This document shows, piece by piece, positions 55,174 to 63,140 of a stretch of 64,000 nucleotides of DNA (within the stretch, counting starts at the first letter, position 1; each line of letters begins with the position of its first letter). The stretch is from Burkholderia cenocepacia (lineage in GTDB: Bacteria; Pseudomonadota; Gammaproteobacteria; Burkholderiales; Burkholderiaceae), in contig NZ_CP060040.1 in NCBI RefSeq assembly GCF_014211915.1, positions 1,364,001 to 1,428,000 of the forward strand, in the 5' to 3' direction. The position numbers and the translations under genes are program-made. The notes below the pieces were generated by a model that was given only the letters and a program-made list of their open reading frames with translations, did not search any database and had not been told where the DNA came from.

Positions 55174-57389
55174 TGCACGGCTCCCGGCGCGCGCACATCG
55201 GCGCCCGCGCCGACCGTGCCGTCGTCCGGCGGGTTCTTCACCCAGCCGACCGTATGCAACTGCACGTCCTCCTCGACTTCCTGGTACGACAGCACCGCGA
55301 GTTCGGGCAGCACCGGCTGCAGGATCGTCTTCACGTAGCGGCGCGCGCCGAGCGCGACCATCACCGCGAGCCGCGCGCCACCGTGCGCGCCACCCTGCGC
55401 GTTGCCGTGGCCGCCGGGGCCGGCCGCCTGCGCGGCCTGCACGATCGCGCGCACCTGTTCGCCGATGTCCTGCTTGACCGCGCTCGACAGCGCGAGGAAA
55501 TTGCCCTGCTTCGTGCGCATCACCGCGCTCTCGATTCGCTCCTGCAGGTTCTGCTCGAACAGCACGACCCGCAGCTGGCGCGCCGTGCCCGCATGGCGGT
55601 CGGTGATCATCCGGCGCAGGTCGACGCGCACGAGCTCGACCAGCGCGATCACGTCGTCGGGTTCGTTCGGCGCCCACGTGATCAGGCTTTCGAAGATCAC
55701 GCGCAGGTTGCGGATCGGCACCTGTTCGGCGAGCAGCCGGCGCAGCACTTCGGTCACGCGCTGCAGCGGCACGAGCCGCGTCAGTTCGCCCACCAGCTCC
55801 GGATGATCGCGGCGCACCAGATGCACGAGCGCCTGCGTCTCCTGGATGCCGAGCAGCTCGTCCGCATGCTGGCGCACGATCTGCTCGACGTGCGCGGCCA
55901 GCGCGCTCTCGCTCGACAGCCACTTGCCGTCCGGCGCCGCGCCGTCGGGCTTGATCCACAGCGCGGTCGCGAACGGACCGAACGCCTCGGCCGGCTGGCG
56001 CTCGGCGCGCTCCGGCAGCGGCGCGACGCCGTCCCACAGCAGCCAGCCCGGCTTCAGCGCGCCGTGCGCGACGAGCACGTCCTGCAGATAGATCCGGTAC
56101 GTACCGGCCGGCGCGCCCTCGTCGTCGTTCAGCGTGATGCGCGGGAATACCGTGCCGATGTCCGCGTCGACACGCGCCTTCGCGCTCGACAGCGCCGCCT
56201 GCAGTTGCGCGAGGTTCAGGCCCGTGCGCAGGTCGTCGGACAGCGACACCGCGATCAGCGACGTGACGCCCGCCGCATGCGATACCTTCGCGGGCTGGCC
56301 GTCGTCGGCCGCGCCGACACGCCCCGCGACATGAATCAGGTTGAAGCTCGGCGCGGACGTCTTGCGCTTCAGTTGCGAGAACGCGAAGGCGCCGAGGCCG
56401 AGCGCGATCAGCGCGAACGACCATTTCGGAAAACCGGGCACGACGAGAAAACCGCTCAGCACGAACGCCGCGATCAGCAGCGCGCGCGGGTGTGCGCCCA
56501 GTTGCTCGCCGAGCTGTTCGCCGAGCTGGCGCTGCCGTGCATCCCGGGTCGCGACGCGCGTGGTCACGATGCCGGCCGCGATCGATACCAGCAGCGACGG
56601 AATCTGCGACGCCATCCCGTCGCCGACCGTCAGGATCGCGTAACGCTGCAGCGCCTCGCCGATGTCCATCCCGTGCATCAGCGTGCCGACCGCGATCCCC
56701 GCGACGATGTTGATGAACGCGATCACGAGGCCCGCGATCGCGTCGCCCTTCACGAACTTCATCGCGCCGTCCATCGCGCCGTGCATCTGCGATTCCTGCT
56801 CGAGCTTCTCGCGCCGCTCGCGCGCCTCGTCGGCGCTGATGATGCCGGCGCGCAAGTCGGCGTCGATGCTCATCTGCTTGCCCGGCATCGCGTCGAGCGA
56901 GAAGCGCGCGCCGACTTCGGCCACCCGCTCCGACCCTTTCGCGATCACGATGAACTGCACGACCGCGATCACGAGGAACACCACGCCGCCCACCACCACG
57001 TTGTTGCCGACCACCAGCCGCCCGAACGCGTCGATCACGTGGCCGGCGTTCGCATGCAGCAGGATCAGCTTGCACGACGCGATGTTCAGCGCGAGCCGGA
57101 ACAGCGTCGTGAACAGCAGCAGCGCGGGAAACGACGAGAAGCTGACCGCCGACGGCACGTAGGTCGACACCGTCAGCAGCACGACGCTCGCCGCGAGATT
57201 CAGCGAGATCATCCCGTCGAGCGCGGCCTGCGGCAGCGGCAGGATGAACAGCGCGACGACCGCGACGATGAAGGCCGCGAGAAACAGGTCGGCGCGCGGC
57301 GACGCGCCCCCGAGGCGCCGTCCGGACACGCCGCGGCCGGCGGAAAACAACCGCTGCCAGTCGCGGGGGAGCGCCTTCGGTTCAGCCAT
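55170..57389 (-). CDS. sctV: T3SS export gate protein SctV
   Basis: 739 residues, YscV/FlhA family. Eight membrane helices in about 30-330, with the FHIPEP hallmark stretch ARFSLDAMPGKQMSIDADLRAG and VGDGMASQIPSLLVSIAAGIVTTRV. The large cytosolic domain that forms the nonameric ring has LGIQETQALVHLVRRDHPELVGEL and PIRNLRVIFESLITWAPNEPDDVIALVELVR. First gene of the long minus operon, 250 bp downstream of the LuxR-type gene, so the promoter should lie in 57390-57639 unless transcription reads through. Confidence 0.95.
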   Translation of the reverse strand: MAEPKALPRDWQRLFSAGRGVSGRRLGGASPRADLFLAAFIVAVVALFILPLPQAALDGMISLNLAASVVLLTVSTYVPSAVSFSSFPALLLFTTLFRLALNIASCKLILLHANAGHVIDAFGRLVVGNNVVVGGVVFLVIAVVQFIVIAKGSERVAEVGARFSLDAMPGKQMSIDADLRAGIISADEARERREKLEQESQMHGAMDGAMKFVKGDAIAGLVIAFINIVAGIAVGTLMHGMDIGEALQRYAILTVGDGMASQIPSLLVSIAAGIVTTRVATRDARQRQLGEQLGEQLGAHPRALLIAAFVLSGFLVVPGFPKWSFALIALGLGAFAFSQLKRKTSAPSFNLIHVAGRVGAADDGQPAKVSHAAGVTSLIAVSLSDDLRTGLNLAQLQAALSSAKARVDADIGTVFPRITLNDDEGAPAGTYRIYLQDVLVAHGALKPGWLLWDGVAPLPERAERQPAEAFGPFATALWIKPDGAAPDGKWLSSESALAAHVEQIVRQHADELLGIQETQALVHLVRRDHPELVGELTRLVPLQRVTEVLRRLLAEQVPIRNLRVIFESLITWAPNEPDDVIALVELVRVDLRRMITDRHAGTARQLRVVLFEQNLQERIESAVMRTKQGNFLALSSAVKQDIGEQVRAIVQAAQAAGPGGHGNAQGGAHGGARLAVMVALGARRYVKTILQPVLPELAVLSYQEVEEDVQLHTVGWVKNPPDDGTVGAGADVRAPGAVQ

Positions 57390-57639
57390 CGTGCCGTCGT
57401 CCTGTCGTTATCGCCGGCTGGCACGGGCAAGCCTGCCCCATGCCGCGCGGACCGTTGAATGGGACGAGTGTAGCGACGGGAAACCGCGGAAAAAGAGGCG
57501 CGCCTCGTAGCGTGAAAGCGCGTTTTCCTCAGACGATCGAATCGGACTACGAAACCCGGCGGCACGTTCGGGCACGCGCCACCGGAACCGCTTCCATCGC
57601 GCGCCGGCGCGCCGGCGCGCGCCTGCGGCAGACGTCAGC
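57390..57639 (-). promoter_or_regulatory. region upstream of sctV
   Basis: 250 bp between the LuxR-type gene and sctV, presumed T3SS operon promoter. It contains a perfect 22-bp GC-only palindrome at 57599-57620, close to the LuxR stop, which may help terminate or stabilise that transcript. No clear promoter boxes recognised. Confidence 0.4.
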
Positions 57640-58473
57640 TCAGGACGGCAGCCGCCGCGCGGCGAGGTACGCGAGCTGCGCGCGGTTCTGTACGTTGAAG
57701 AGTTTTTCGAGCGAGCGGATGTGGTGCCCGACCTTGTGCAGCGACGTGCGCAGCGCGCTCGCGATCTCCTGGTCGGACAGCCCGTGCACGAGCCGGTCGA
57801 GCACTTCCTGCTGCTCGTCGCCGAGCGCGAAGCCGCGCATGCGCGCGACCCGCGCCTCGAGGAACGGCAGCGCGACGCGATGCACGGCAAGACTGACCGA
57901 CAGCGCCCCGCCGATCACGCGATCGTCGATCCATTCGGTGCCGTGCGTTTCCGACGTCAGGTTCACCGCGACGCGCAGGTCGAGCCGCGGCGCCGACAGG
58001 CTGAAGATCACGCCGCTGTTCATTGCGTGCGCACGCAAGTGGCCGGCCAGCGCCAGCACCTTGCGGTCGCCGCTGCCCTGCGCGGCCGCCTCGATCTCGT
58101 CGAGCCGCCATGCGACCGGAAAGCCGCTCTGCCGCACCTGCGCGAAACGCGGGTCGCTGTCGTACAGCATTCCTTCGATGAACGGCTGCATGAACGTCGC
58201 CGGCGCGAGGTCGCGCAGCAGATGCGCACGCAGAATGCGCCGCCCGATCATTTCGTAGGCGCCGTAACCGAGCGTACTGAATCCGATTTGCCGCAATCGC
58301 GCATGACATTGCGAGAAATCGAATGGCGCAAGGTCGGTTTTACCGGGCGCTATTTGAATACCGGTAAAAAAGTCACGCTCGATTGCGTGATATTCGTTCG
58401 AATAAGCGGCGGCGGCCGCTATATCGGCTTGTGAGAACCACTCGACGCGTGGTGCGCCGTCAGCATATGTCAT
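57640..58473 (-). CDS. LuxR-type regulator with autoinducer-domain signature (solo)
   Basis: 277 residues. N-terminal ~180 has autoinducer-binding-domain traits: YGAYEMIGRRILRAHLLRDL, then YDSDPRFAQVRQSGFPVAWRLDEI, where the Asp-x-Asp-Pro and the following Trp are the conserved ligand-pocket positions. C-terminal HTH is GDEQQEVLDRLVHGLSDQEIASALRTSLHKVGHHIRSLEKLFNVQNRAQLAYL. No luxI-type synthase in the window. Start MTYADGAP has an AAGGGCGGG ribosome site; an upstream TTG is rejected. It lies directly before sctV, so it may govern the T3SS operon. Confidence 0.88.
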   Translation of the reverse strand: MTYADGAPRVEWFSQADIAAAAAYSNEYHAIERDFFTGIQIAPGKTDLAPFDFSQCHARLRQIGFSTLGYGAYEMIGRRILRAHLLRDLAPATFMQPFIEGMLYDSDPRFAQVRQSGFPVAWRLDEIEAAAQGSGDRKVLALAGHLRAHAMNSGVIFSLSAPRLDLRVAVNLTSETHGTEWIDDRVIGGALSVSLAVHRVALPFLEARVARMRGFALGDEQQEVLDRLVHGLSDQEIASALRTSLHKVGHHIRSLEKLFNVQNRAQLAYLAARRLPS

Positions 58474-58602
58474 GAGGAGCCCGCCCTTTCCCAATATGTG
58501 AAACTGCGCCCCGTCACGATCTGGTCTTTTCTTTATGATTTTCTGGTCGTCGTTATATGCGCACGAACATGAACCTTTCGCCGCGATTAGTATTACGGCA
58601 TA

Positions 58603-58631
58603 TTACCCACACACCGACATTTTTGTACAAT
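58603..58631 (+). promoter_or_regulatory. candidate sigma-70 promoter of the plus-strand LuxR gene
   Basis: TTACCC (58603-58608), 17-bp spacer, TACAAT (58626-58631) in the AT-richer divergent region 58474-58756. The -35 is weak and the -10 good. Gives a leader of about 120 nt before ATG 58757. Confidence 0.4.
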
Positions 58632-58756
58632 GCCCCCGCGTTTCGTCAGGGATGACGATCGGCGCATATCACAACGATGCTCGGTCGCACCGCCGCGAAT
58701 GCCGCACACGATACGGCCGCCGCCAGGCGATGCGCGTCGATTCCGAGGGATGGCTC

Positions 58757-59665
58757 ATGTCCGATATTGCATTGCATGAAGAAGCGGTCGCCCCAACCAC
58801 CTTGCCGCGCGCGTCGCGCGGATTGAACGCATGCGCGGATGCGCTGCGCGAGCGCCCCGTGCAGGTCGTCTGGTGCGACGACGTGAAGCGCGGCGACGAC
58901 GCGCAGCCGCACGCACCGAAGCTCGGCGTCGCCGATACGCTTGCGCACGCGCAGAGCACGGCCGAGCGCAACCGGATCGTCACGAGCCTGCTGCATCTGA
59001 CAGGCTTCTCGACCTTCGCGTACTTCGCACTCGAATTCGCGCGCGAGCGCGTCGAAAGCCTCTACCTGCACGAAGCGTTCACGCCGGCCACCTATCGCGG
59101 CGACTACGTGCGGCACAACCATCACGACGTCGATCCGCGCACGCTCGGCGCGCGCGTGTGCAACATGCCGATCGTATGGGACCTGCAGCAATTGCGCCGC
59201 GAACACCGCGAGCGCGACGACGCGCCGTCCGTGAGCCCGGCCGCGCTCGACGGCTTCCTGCAGACGATGCAGGACGACGGGATGTGCAGCGGCATCATGT
59301 ATTCGATGGCCGTGCCCGGCACGCGGCTGCACGCGTTCATGAGCTTCACCGCGCCGCGCCGCACGCGCGAATGGATCACGCCGGCGACGATCGAGCAGGC
59401 GCTGTCGATCGGGCTGTCGGTCCACAAGTTCGCGTCACCGCAACTGATCTCGACGTCGCGCGAACGCGCGGTGAACGGGCTCACGCCGTTCGAGCAGGAA
59501 CTGCTGCTCGGCATCGCCGAAGGCGCGTCCGACAAGGAAATCGGCCGGCGCCTCGACACCAGCGCGCACAACGTCGACTACCACCTGCGCAAGCTGCGCA
59601 AGCGCTTCGGCGTCGCGAACCGGATTCAGCTCACGTACCTGACGTCGAAGCTCGAGCTCATCTGA
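58757..59665 (+). CDS. LuxR-type regulator with autoinducer-domain signature (solo)
   Basis: 302 residues, related to the divergent neighbour. Sensor part: FSTFAYFALEFARERVESLYLHEAFTPATYRGDYVRHNHHDVDPRTLGARVCNMPIVWDL, with conserved Asp-x-Asp-Pro and Trp; GMCSGIMYSMAVPGTRLHAFMSF continues the fold. HTH: LTPFEQELLLGIAEGASDKEIGRRLDTSAHNVDYHLRKLRKRFGVANRIQLTYL. Start MSDIALHEEA has GAGGGA 9 nt upstream; earlier in-frame ATGs are possible. No synthase nearby, so it responds to an external or distant signal, if any. Paired with a strong bidirectional terminator at its end. Confidence 0.87.
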   Translation: MSDIALHEEAVAPTTLPRASRGLNACADALRERPVQVVWCDDVKRGDDAQPHAPKLGVADTLAHAQSTAERNRIVTSLLHLTGFSTFAYFALEFARERVESLYLHEAFTPATYRGDYVRHNHHDVDPRTLGARVCNMPIVWDLQQLRREHRERDDAPSVSPAALDGFLQTMQDDGMCSGIMYSMAVPGTRLHAFMSFTAPRRTREWITPATIEQALSIGLSVHKFASPQLISTSRERAVNGLTPFEQELLLGIAEGASDKEIGRRLDTSAHNVDYHLRKLRKRFGVANRIQLTYLTSKLELI

Positions 59666-59715
59666 CGCGCGGGCGGCGGCGCGGCGCAGTTTCGTTTCGC
59701 CGATCGCGTAAACGC

Positions 59716-59742
59716 ACATGCCGGCCTCGCGGGCCGGCATGT
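59716..59742. terminator. bidirectional terminator between LuxR gene and Nramp gene
   Basis: Perfect 11-bp arms ACATGCCGGCC (59716-59726) and GGCCGGCATGT (59732-59742), 5-nt loop, T-rich after on the plus strand (TTT) and A/T mix on the other. Lies between two convergent genes. Confidence 0.8.
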
Positions 59743-59795
59743 TTCGGTTGCGGCGCGGCGCCGGGCCGGCGCCGCTTCCTCGCGGACGATCGCCG

Positions 59796-61442
59796 TTACT
59801 TCAGCAGCGTCATCTGCACCACCTTCACGATCACGAGCCCGACCGCGATCACCAGATAGCCGCGCAACACGGCCATCCAGATCCGCGTCGCGAGCGTCAT
59901 GTTCTGCGGCTCGAGCGTATCGAGCGGCGGCATGCGCCACGTGTCGCGCAGCGAGCGATCGATGCCCGGCTCGACGACGCGCTTGTTGCGGCGAATCAAC
60001 ACCGTCGCCAGATAGCCGGCGATCGCGAGCACGGTGCCGCCCACCAGCACGTCGACGATCGCCTCCCCGCTGATGTCGGGATACATCACCGACGCGGTCA
60101 GGATGATCGACAGCAGCACCAGCACCCAGATCACCGCACCCGTAAACACGTTGAGCTTCGTCGAGTTGACCCAGGGCCCGAGCACCTGGCGGTCGTTGCA
60201 CAGCACGAGCAGGAACACCGTCGCGCTCGGCAGCAGCACGCCGGCCAGCGTCTGCACGGCTTCGGTCAGCAGGCCGAGCGGGCTGCCCGGAATCAGCACG
60301 AGCGTGGCCGCGGCCGCGACGATGCCGAAATAGACGAGATAGAAGCCCTTCGCGTCGGTCACGCCGCGATGCAGCGAGTGGCGGATCTTGAACACGTCGC
60401 CGATCGCGTACGCGGTCGACAGCGACACGGCCGCCGCGCCGATGATGCACGCGTCGAGCAGCGCGATCGCGAACAGCGTCGCGCTCGTGCGGCCCGCATA
60501 CTTCTCGAGGCCGGCGATGATGCCGCCCGCGTCGGTGAAGTTGCCGGCTTCCGGATGGCCGCTGAACAACGCCGAGCTGAAGCCGATCATCGCGACCGCG
60601 CCCACCAGCACGAACGCGATGCCGATCCACAGGTCGGCCTTTTCATATTTCATGAAGCGCGGCGTGATGCGCTTGTCGATCACGTAGCTCTGCTGGAAGA
60701 ACAATTGCCATGGCGCGACCGTCGTGCCGACGATCCCGATCACGAGCAGCATCACGTCCGACAGCTTCGCGTGCGCGGGCCAGTTCGGCACGAAGAAGTC
60801 GCGCGTCATCTGCGCGGCGGACGGGTGGATCGACACGAGCACCGGCACGAGCAGCAGGCTCAGCACGCACAGGCCGATCGCGAACCGCTCGAAGCGCCGG
60901 AAATCGCCGGTACTGACCGCGGCCATCGTCAGCGCGGCGGCCACGCACACGCCGGCCACCTTCGGCAATCCGAAGAAATCCAGCACGAACGTGATGCCGA
61001 TGAACTCGGTGACGATGGTCAGCGCGTTGAGCAGGAACAGGTCGATCACGCTGAACGCGCCCCAGAACTTGCCGAAGCGTTCGAAGATCAGCCGCGCATG
61101 ACCGACGCCCGTGACCGCGCCGAGACGCAGCACCATTTCCTGGTTCACGTACAGCACGGGCACCAGCAGCAGCAGCGTCCACAGCAGCGTCGTGCCGTAG
61201 TTCTGGCCGGCCTGCGTATAGGTGCCGAACGCGCCGGCATCGTTGTCGCCGACCATCACGATCAGGCCCGGGCCGATGATCGCGAGCAGTGTGCGCAGGC
61301 GCGCCCACCACGTGCCGCGTGCGCCGGTATCGTGGTGCGCGATCGTGCCGAGCGCACCGCGGATGTCGCCCAGGTGGGCTTCGTCGAGCACGGCGCCGCG
61401 GTCGGCGGCGATCGGTGGAGAAACGTTGGATGGCGTGGACAT
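59796..61442 (-). CDS. Nramp-family transporter with altered metal-site residues
   Basis: 548 residues, about 11-12 membrane segments, Nramp/MntH superfamily (IIGPGLIVMVGDNDAGAFGTYTQAG at TM1). The metal-binding helices differ from MntH. The TM1 motif DPGN reads DAGA (D68-A71), keeping the Asp but losing the Asn. The TM6 motif with the metal-binding Met (A-x-V-M-P-H) reads VGTTVAPW (A243-P244-W245), losing Met and His. Long N-terminal cytosolic extension (about 50 residues). Loss of the soft sulphur ligand is known from Nramp-related magnesium transporters and other non-manganese members. Substrate here is therefore uncertain and probably not only Mn/Fe. Preceded by two small ORFs. Confidence 0.9.
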   Translation of the reverse strand: MSTPSNVSPPIAADRGAVLDEAHLGDIRGALGTIAHHDTGARGTWWARLRTLLAIIGPGLIVMVGDNDAGAFGTYTQAGQNYGTTLLWTLLLLVPVLYVNQEMVLRLGAVTGVGHARLIFERFGKFWGAFSVIDLFLLNALTIVTEFIGITFVLDFFGLPKVAGVCVAAALTMAAVSTGDFRRFERFAIGLCVLSLLLVPVLVSIHPSAAQMTRDFFVPNWPAHAKLSDVMLLVIGIVGTTVAPWQLFFQQSYVIDKRITPRFMKYEKADLWIGIAFVLVGAVAMIGFSSALFSGHPEAGNFTDAGGIIAGLEKYAGRTSATLFAIALLDACIIGAAAVSLSTAYAIGDVFKIRHSLHRGVTDAKGFYLVYFGIVAAAATLVLIPGSPLGLLTEAVQTLAGVLLPSATVFLLVLCNDRQVLGPWVNSTKLNVFTGAVIWVLVLLSIILTASVMYPDISGEAIVDVLVGGTVLAIAGYLATVLIRRNKRVVEPGIDRSLRDTWRMPPLDTLEPQNMTLATRIWMAVLRGYLVIAVGLVIVKVVQMTLLK

Positions 61443-61564
61443 GATGTATTCCGTACGGCTAAGGGTTATGCGATTCGGTGAGCGTGTGACCTTGGAATGC
61501 GCGCGGGGCGGCCGCCCGAAGGCGGGGGCGCGTGCGCATGCCGAGGCGCGCTCGGCGCTTCTTT

Positions 61565-61702
61565 TCAGTGGATCAACGCTTTCAGTTGGCTCAACAGGCG
61601 GGCGAACACCCGCGGACGGGCGTCGAGCGTCAGCATCGCGTCGTAGTGGTGGCGCGATTCCGTGACGTGCGGAAGGTTCGACAGCAGAAGGCCGAAGTTC
61701 AT
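61565..61702 (-). CDS. small protein (45 aa) upstream of the Nramp gene
   Basis: ATG 61702 with ribosome site GGAG 12 nt upstream. Starts MNFGLLLSNLPHVTESRHHYD and ends SQLKALIH: a mix of His, Arg and hydrophobic residues, no signal peptide. Lies 122 bp upstream of the transporter ATG on the same strand. Position recalls small proteins such as MntS in manganese control, but sequence similarity was not seen. Too short to be sure; a leader-type or metal-chaperone role is speculation. Confidence 0.5.
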   Translation of the reverse strand: MNFGLLLSNLPHVTESRHHYDAMLTLDARPRVFARLLSQLKALIH

Positions 61703-61784
61703 GGTCTGGCTCCGTGCGGCGACGGCAGCGTGCCGGCCGCGTGGTGGGCGCGGGGCCAGCCAGGGGCCTGAACGACGTGTCAGG

Positions 61785-61871
61785 CTAGTCGGCCGGATTG
61801 TCCCCGCGACCCGGGTTCGAAAGGGTCTGCGTATGCAACGGGCATAAGGGACAACTGTCACTGTCGTTCAT
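61785..61871 (-). CDS. small Cys/His peptide ORF (28 aa)
   Basis: ATG 61871 with an excellent ribosome site (AGGAG, 6 nt spacing). Starts MNDSDSCPLCPLHTQT, then SNPGRGDNPAD and TAG. The CPLCPLH motif could bind a metal or form a leader peptide. It lies between the promoter at 62206-62235 and the 45-residue ORF, on the same strand as the transporter. Confidence 0.45.
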   Translation of the reverse strand: MNDSDSCPLCPLHTQTLSNPGRGDNPAD

Positions 61872-62199
61872 GGCGGCTCCTGTGCGGTGTTCCGGGGAAC
61901 ACGGTTGACCGCCGGCCGGCGTGCGGGCCGGCATTCGCGCGCCGGGGGAACGGATGCGCGAAAGCGGCCGCCTGCCAGGCGGCGGTGAAACCGGGCAACG
62001 CATGCGAAAACGCATCACGCTAACCGGCGCGAATCAGGGTGCACGTAGGGAGTTGCTGCGGAAATACTGCTGCGCGCACCGTTTGCCCGGGAGACAAACG
62101 GCGGCTTCGATGAGGCGCGGACGTCGGTCGCTCAGGCGGAAATTTCGTTCGAAGATCGACTACTGCAGGCGTCCAAGGCGGCGGCCCCAAGAGTGAAGA
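61872..62199 (-). promoter_or_regulatory. long 5' leader of the small-ORF/Nramp transcript
   Basis: About 330 nt between the predicted start point (about 62199) and the first small ORF, with no gene. Contains short hairpins (for example ATGCG-AAAA-CGCAT near 61999-62013). A metal-sensing RNA element is conceivable, but I do not recognise a known riboswitch. Confidence 0.35.
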
Positions 62200-62205
62200 T
62201 GGCGG

Positions 62206-62235
62206 ATTCTATGGACCGCGCGAAAGTGAAGTCAA
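62206..62235 (-). promoter_or_regulatory. strong sigma-70 promoter toward the Nramp gene
   Basis: On the minus strand: TTGACT (62235-62230), 18-bp spacer, TAGAAT (62211-62206). Five of six matches to each consensus box, the best promoter in the window. Directs transcription into the small ORFs and the transporter. Confidence 0.65.
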
Positions 62236-62475
62236 CCCCTCCAAACCCCATTTTTCGAAATAAATTTCCCGCCTGACGCGACTGAAAGATTTGCCCTTGA
62301 AATAACGTTCTGAAACCTTTCAGCACCGTCGTCACGCCACCCCGCGCCGATGCGTGCGAGCAACGGTCCGCCACGCTGCCGCACCTGCCTTTTCACGCTC
62401 GCCGGGCAGACGTGCGGCGGCTCCGCTCCGCTGCGACGCGCCCACCACACAGCGCATTTTTCGTGCGTTTTTTAC

Positions 62476-62505
62476 TTGCGCCGCAGCAAAAGTCGCGACT
62501 ACAAT
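62476..62505 (+). promoter_or_regulatory. candidate promoter toward the OprB-type porin
   Basis: TTGCGC (62476-62481), 18-bp spacer, TACAAT (62500-62505). Good -10, weak -35, in an AT-richer stretch. Would give a leader of more than 600 nt before the porin ATG, spanning two small ORFs. Confidence 0.45.
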
Positions 62506-62534
62506 CCGCCCCAATTCATCACGGGAGTCCCTCC

Positions 62535-62597
62535 GTGGACACATGCTCTAGTTGCAGTTCGATGCCGGTCCAGGCCGGCCACGCCATCGCGAGATAG
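62535..62597 (+). CDS. very small Cys-rich ORF (20 aa)
   Basis: GTG start with GGGAG 7 nt upstream, about 30 nt after the candidate promoter. Reads (M)DTCSSCSSMPVQAGHAIAR. Two CxxC-spaced cysteines. Could be a leader peptide; it may equally be chance. Confidence 0.3.
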   Translation: MDTCSSCSSMPVQAGHAIAR

Positions 62598-62783
62598 CAG
62601 CCAGACGCATGTCTTTCGCCGCTAACTCGCATTCGTCGGGTTAGCGCGCCTCATCCGGGCCGGCCATCGCCGGTTCGTCAGTCGCACGCTCCGTTATGTT
62701 CCATCCTCCGATCGCAGGCCGCGTCACGCACCCGCGCTCGATCACGTCGCCCGGCGTTCGCCGGACGGAAGGGAGGCAGCGTC

Positions 62784-63050
62784 ATGTTCTTTCCATCGTT
62801 CGCGGTCAGACTCAAGCGCGTCGTGCACGTCGCGTGCGACTGCTCGTCTTCCGGCCGCTCGCCGCTCGCCCGCGCATTCGGCCACTGGCGCGGCGTGGCT
62901 CTCGCCCACGTGCCGGCCGCACCCCGCCCGCTCGATTGCGTGCTGATCGCCGCGACGGCGGCCGCGGTCGCGCTTGCCGCGCTGCTGTGCTCGGTCGCGC
63001 CCCACGTCGGCTTCGCGCAGGTATGGCGCGTCGGCGGCTGGCTGCCGTAA
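62784..63050 (+). CDS. small hypothetical protein upstream of the porin
   Basis: 88 residues, ATG 62784 with a good GGGAGG ribosome site. Starts MFFPSFAVRLKRVVHVACDC and carries one likely membrane helix near the C-terminus (CVLIAATAAAVALAALLCSVA), ending RVGGWLP. Ends 90 bp before the porin ATG on the same strand. No family recognised; a small membrane protein if real. Confidence 0.5.
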   Translation: MFFPSFAVRLKRVVHVACDCSSSGRSPLARAFGHWRGVALAHVPAAPRPLDCVLIAATAAAVALAALLCSVAPHVGFAQVWRVGGWLP

Positions 63051-63140
63051 GTCCTTCTCCGTGCAGGCCGTCTCGCCATGCGGCCCGCATCACGTTCCCG
63101 TTTCTTCAGCCTAACTAATCAAACTGCCAACGGAACCCGA

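Noticed and set aside
61872..62199. Known riboswitch (yybP-ykoY, M-box) ahead of the Nramp-like gene
   Set aside because: I could not recognise the conserved cores of either class by eye.
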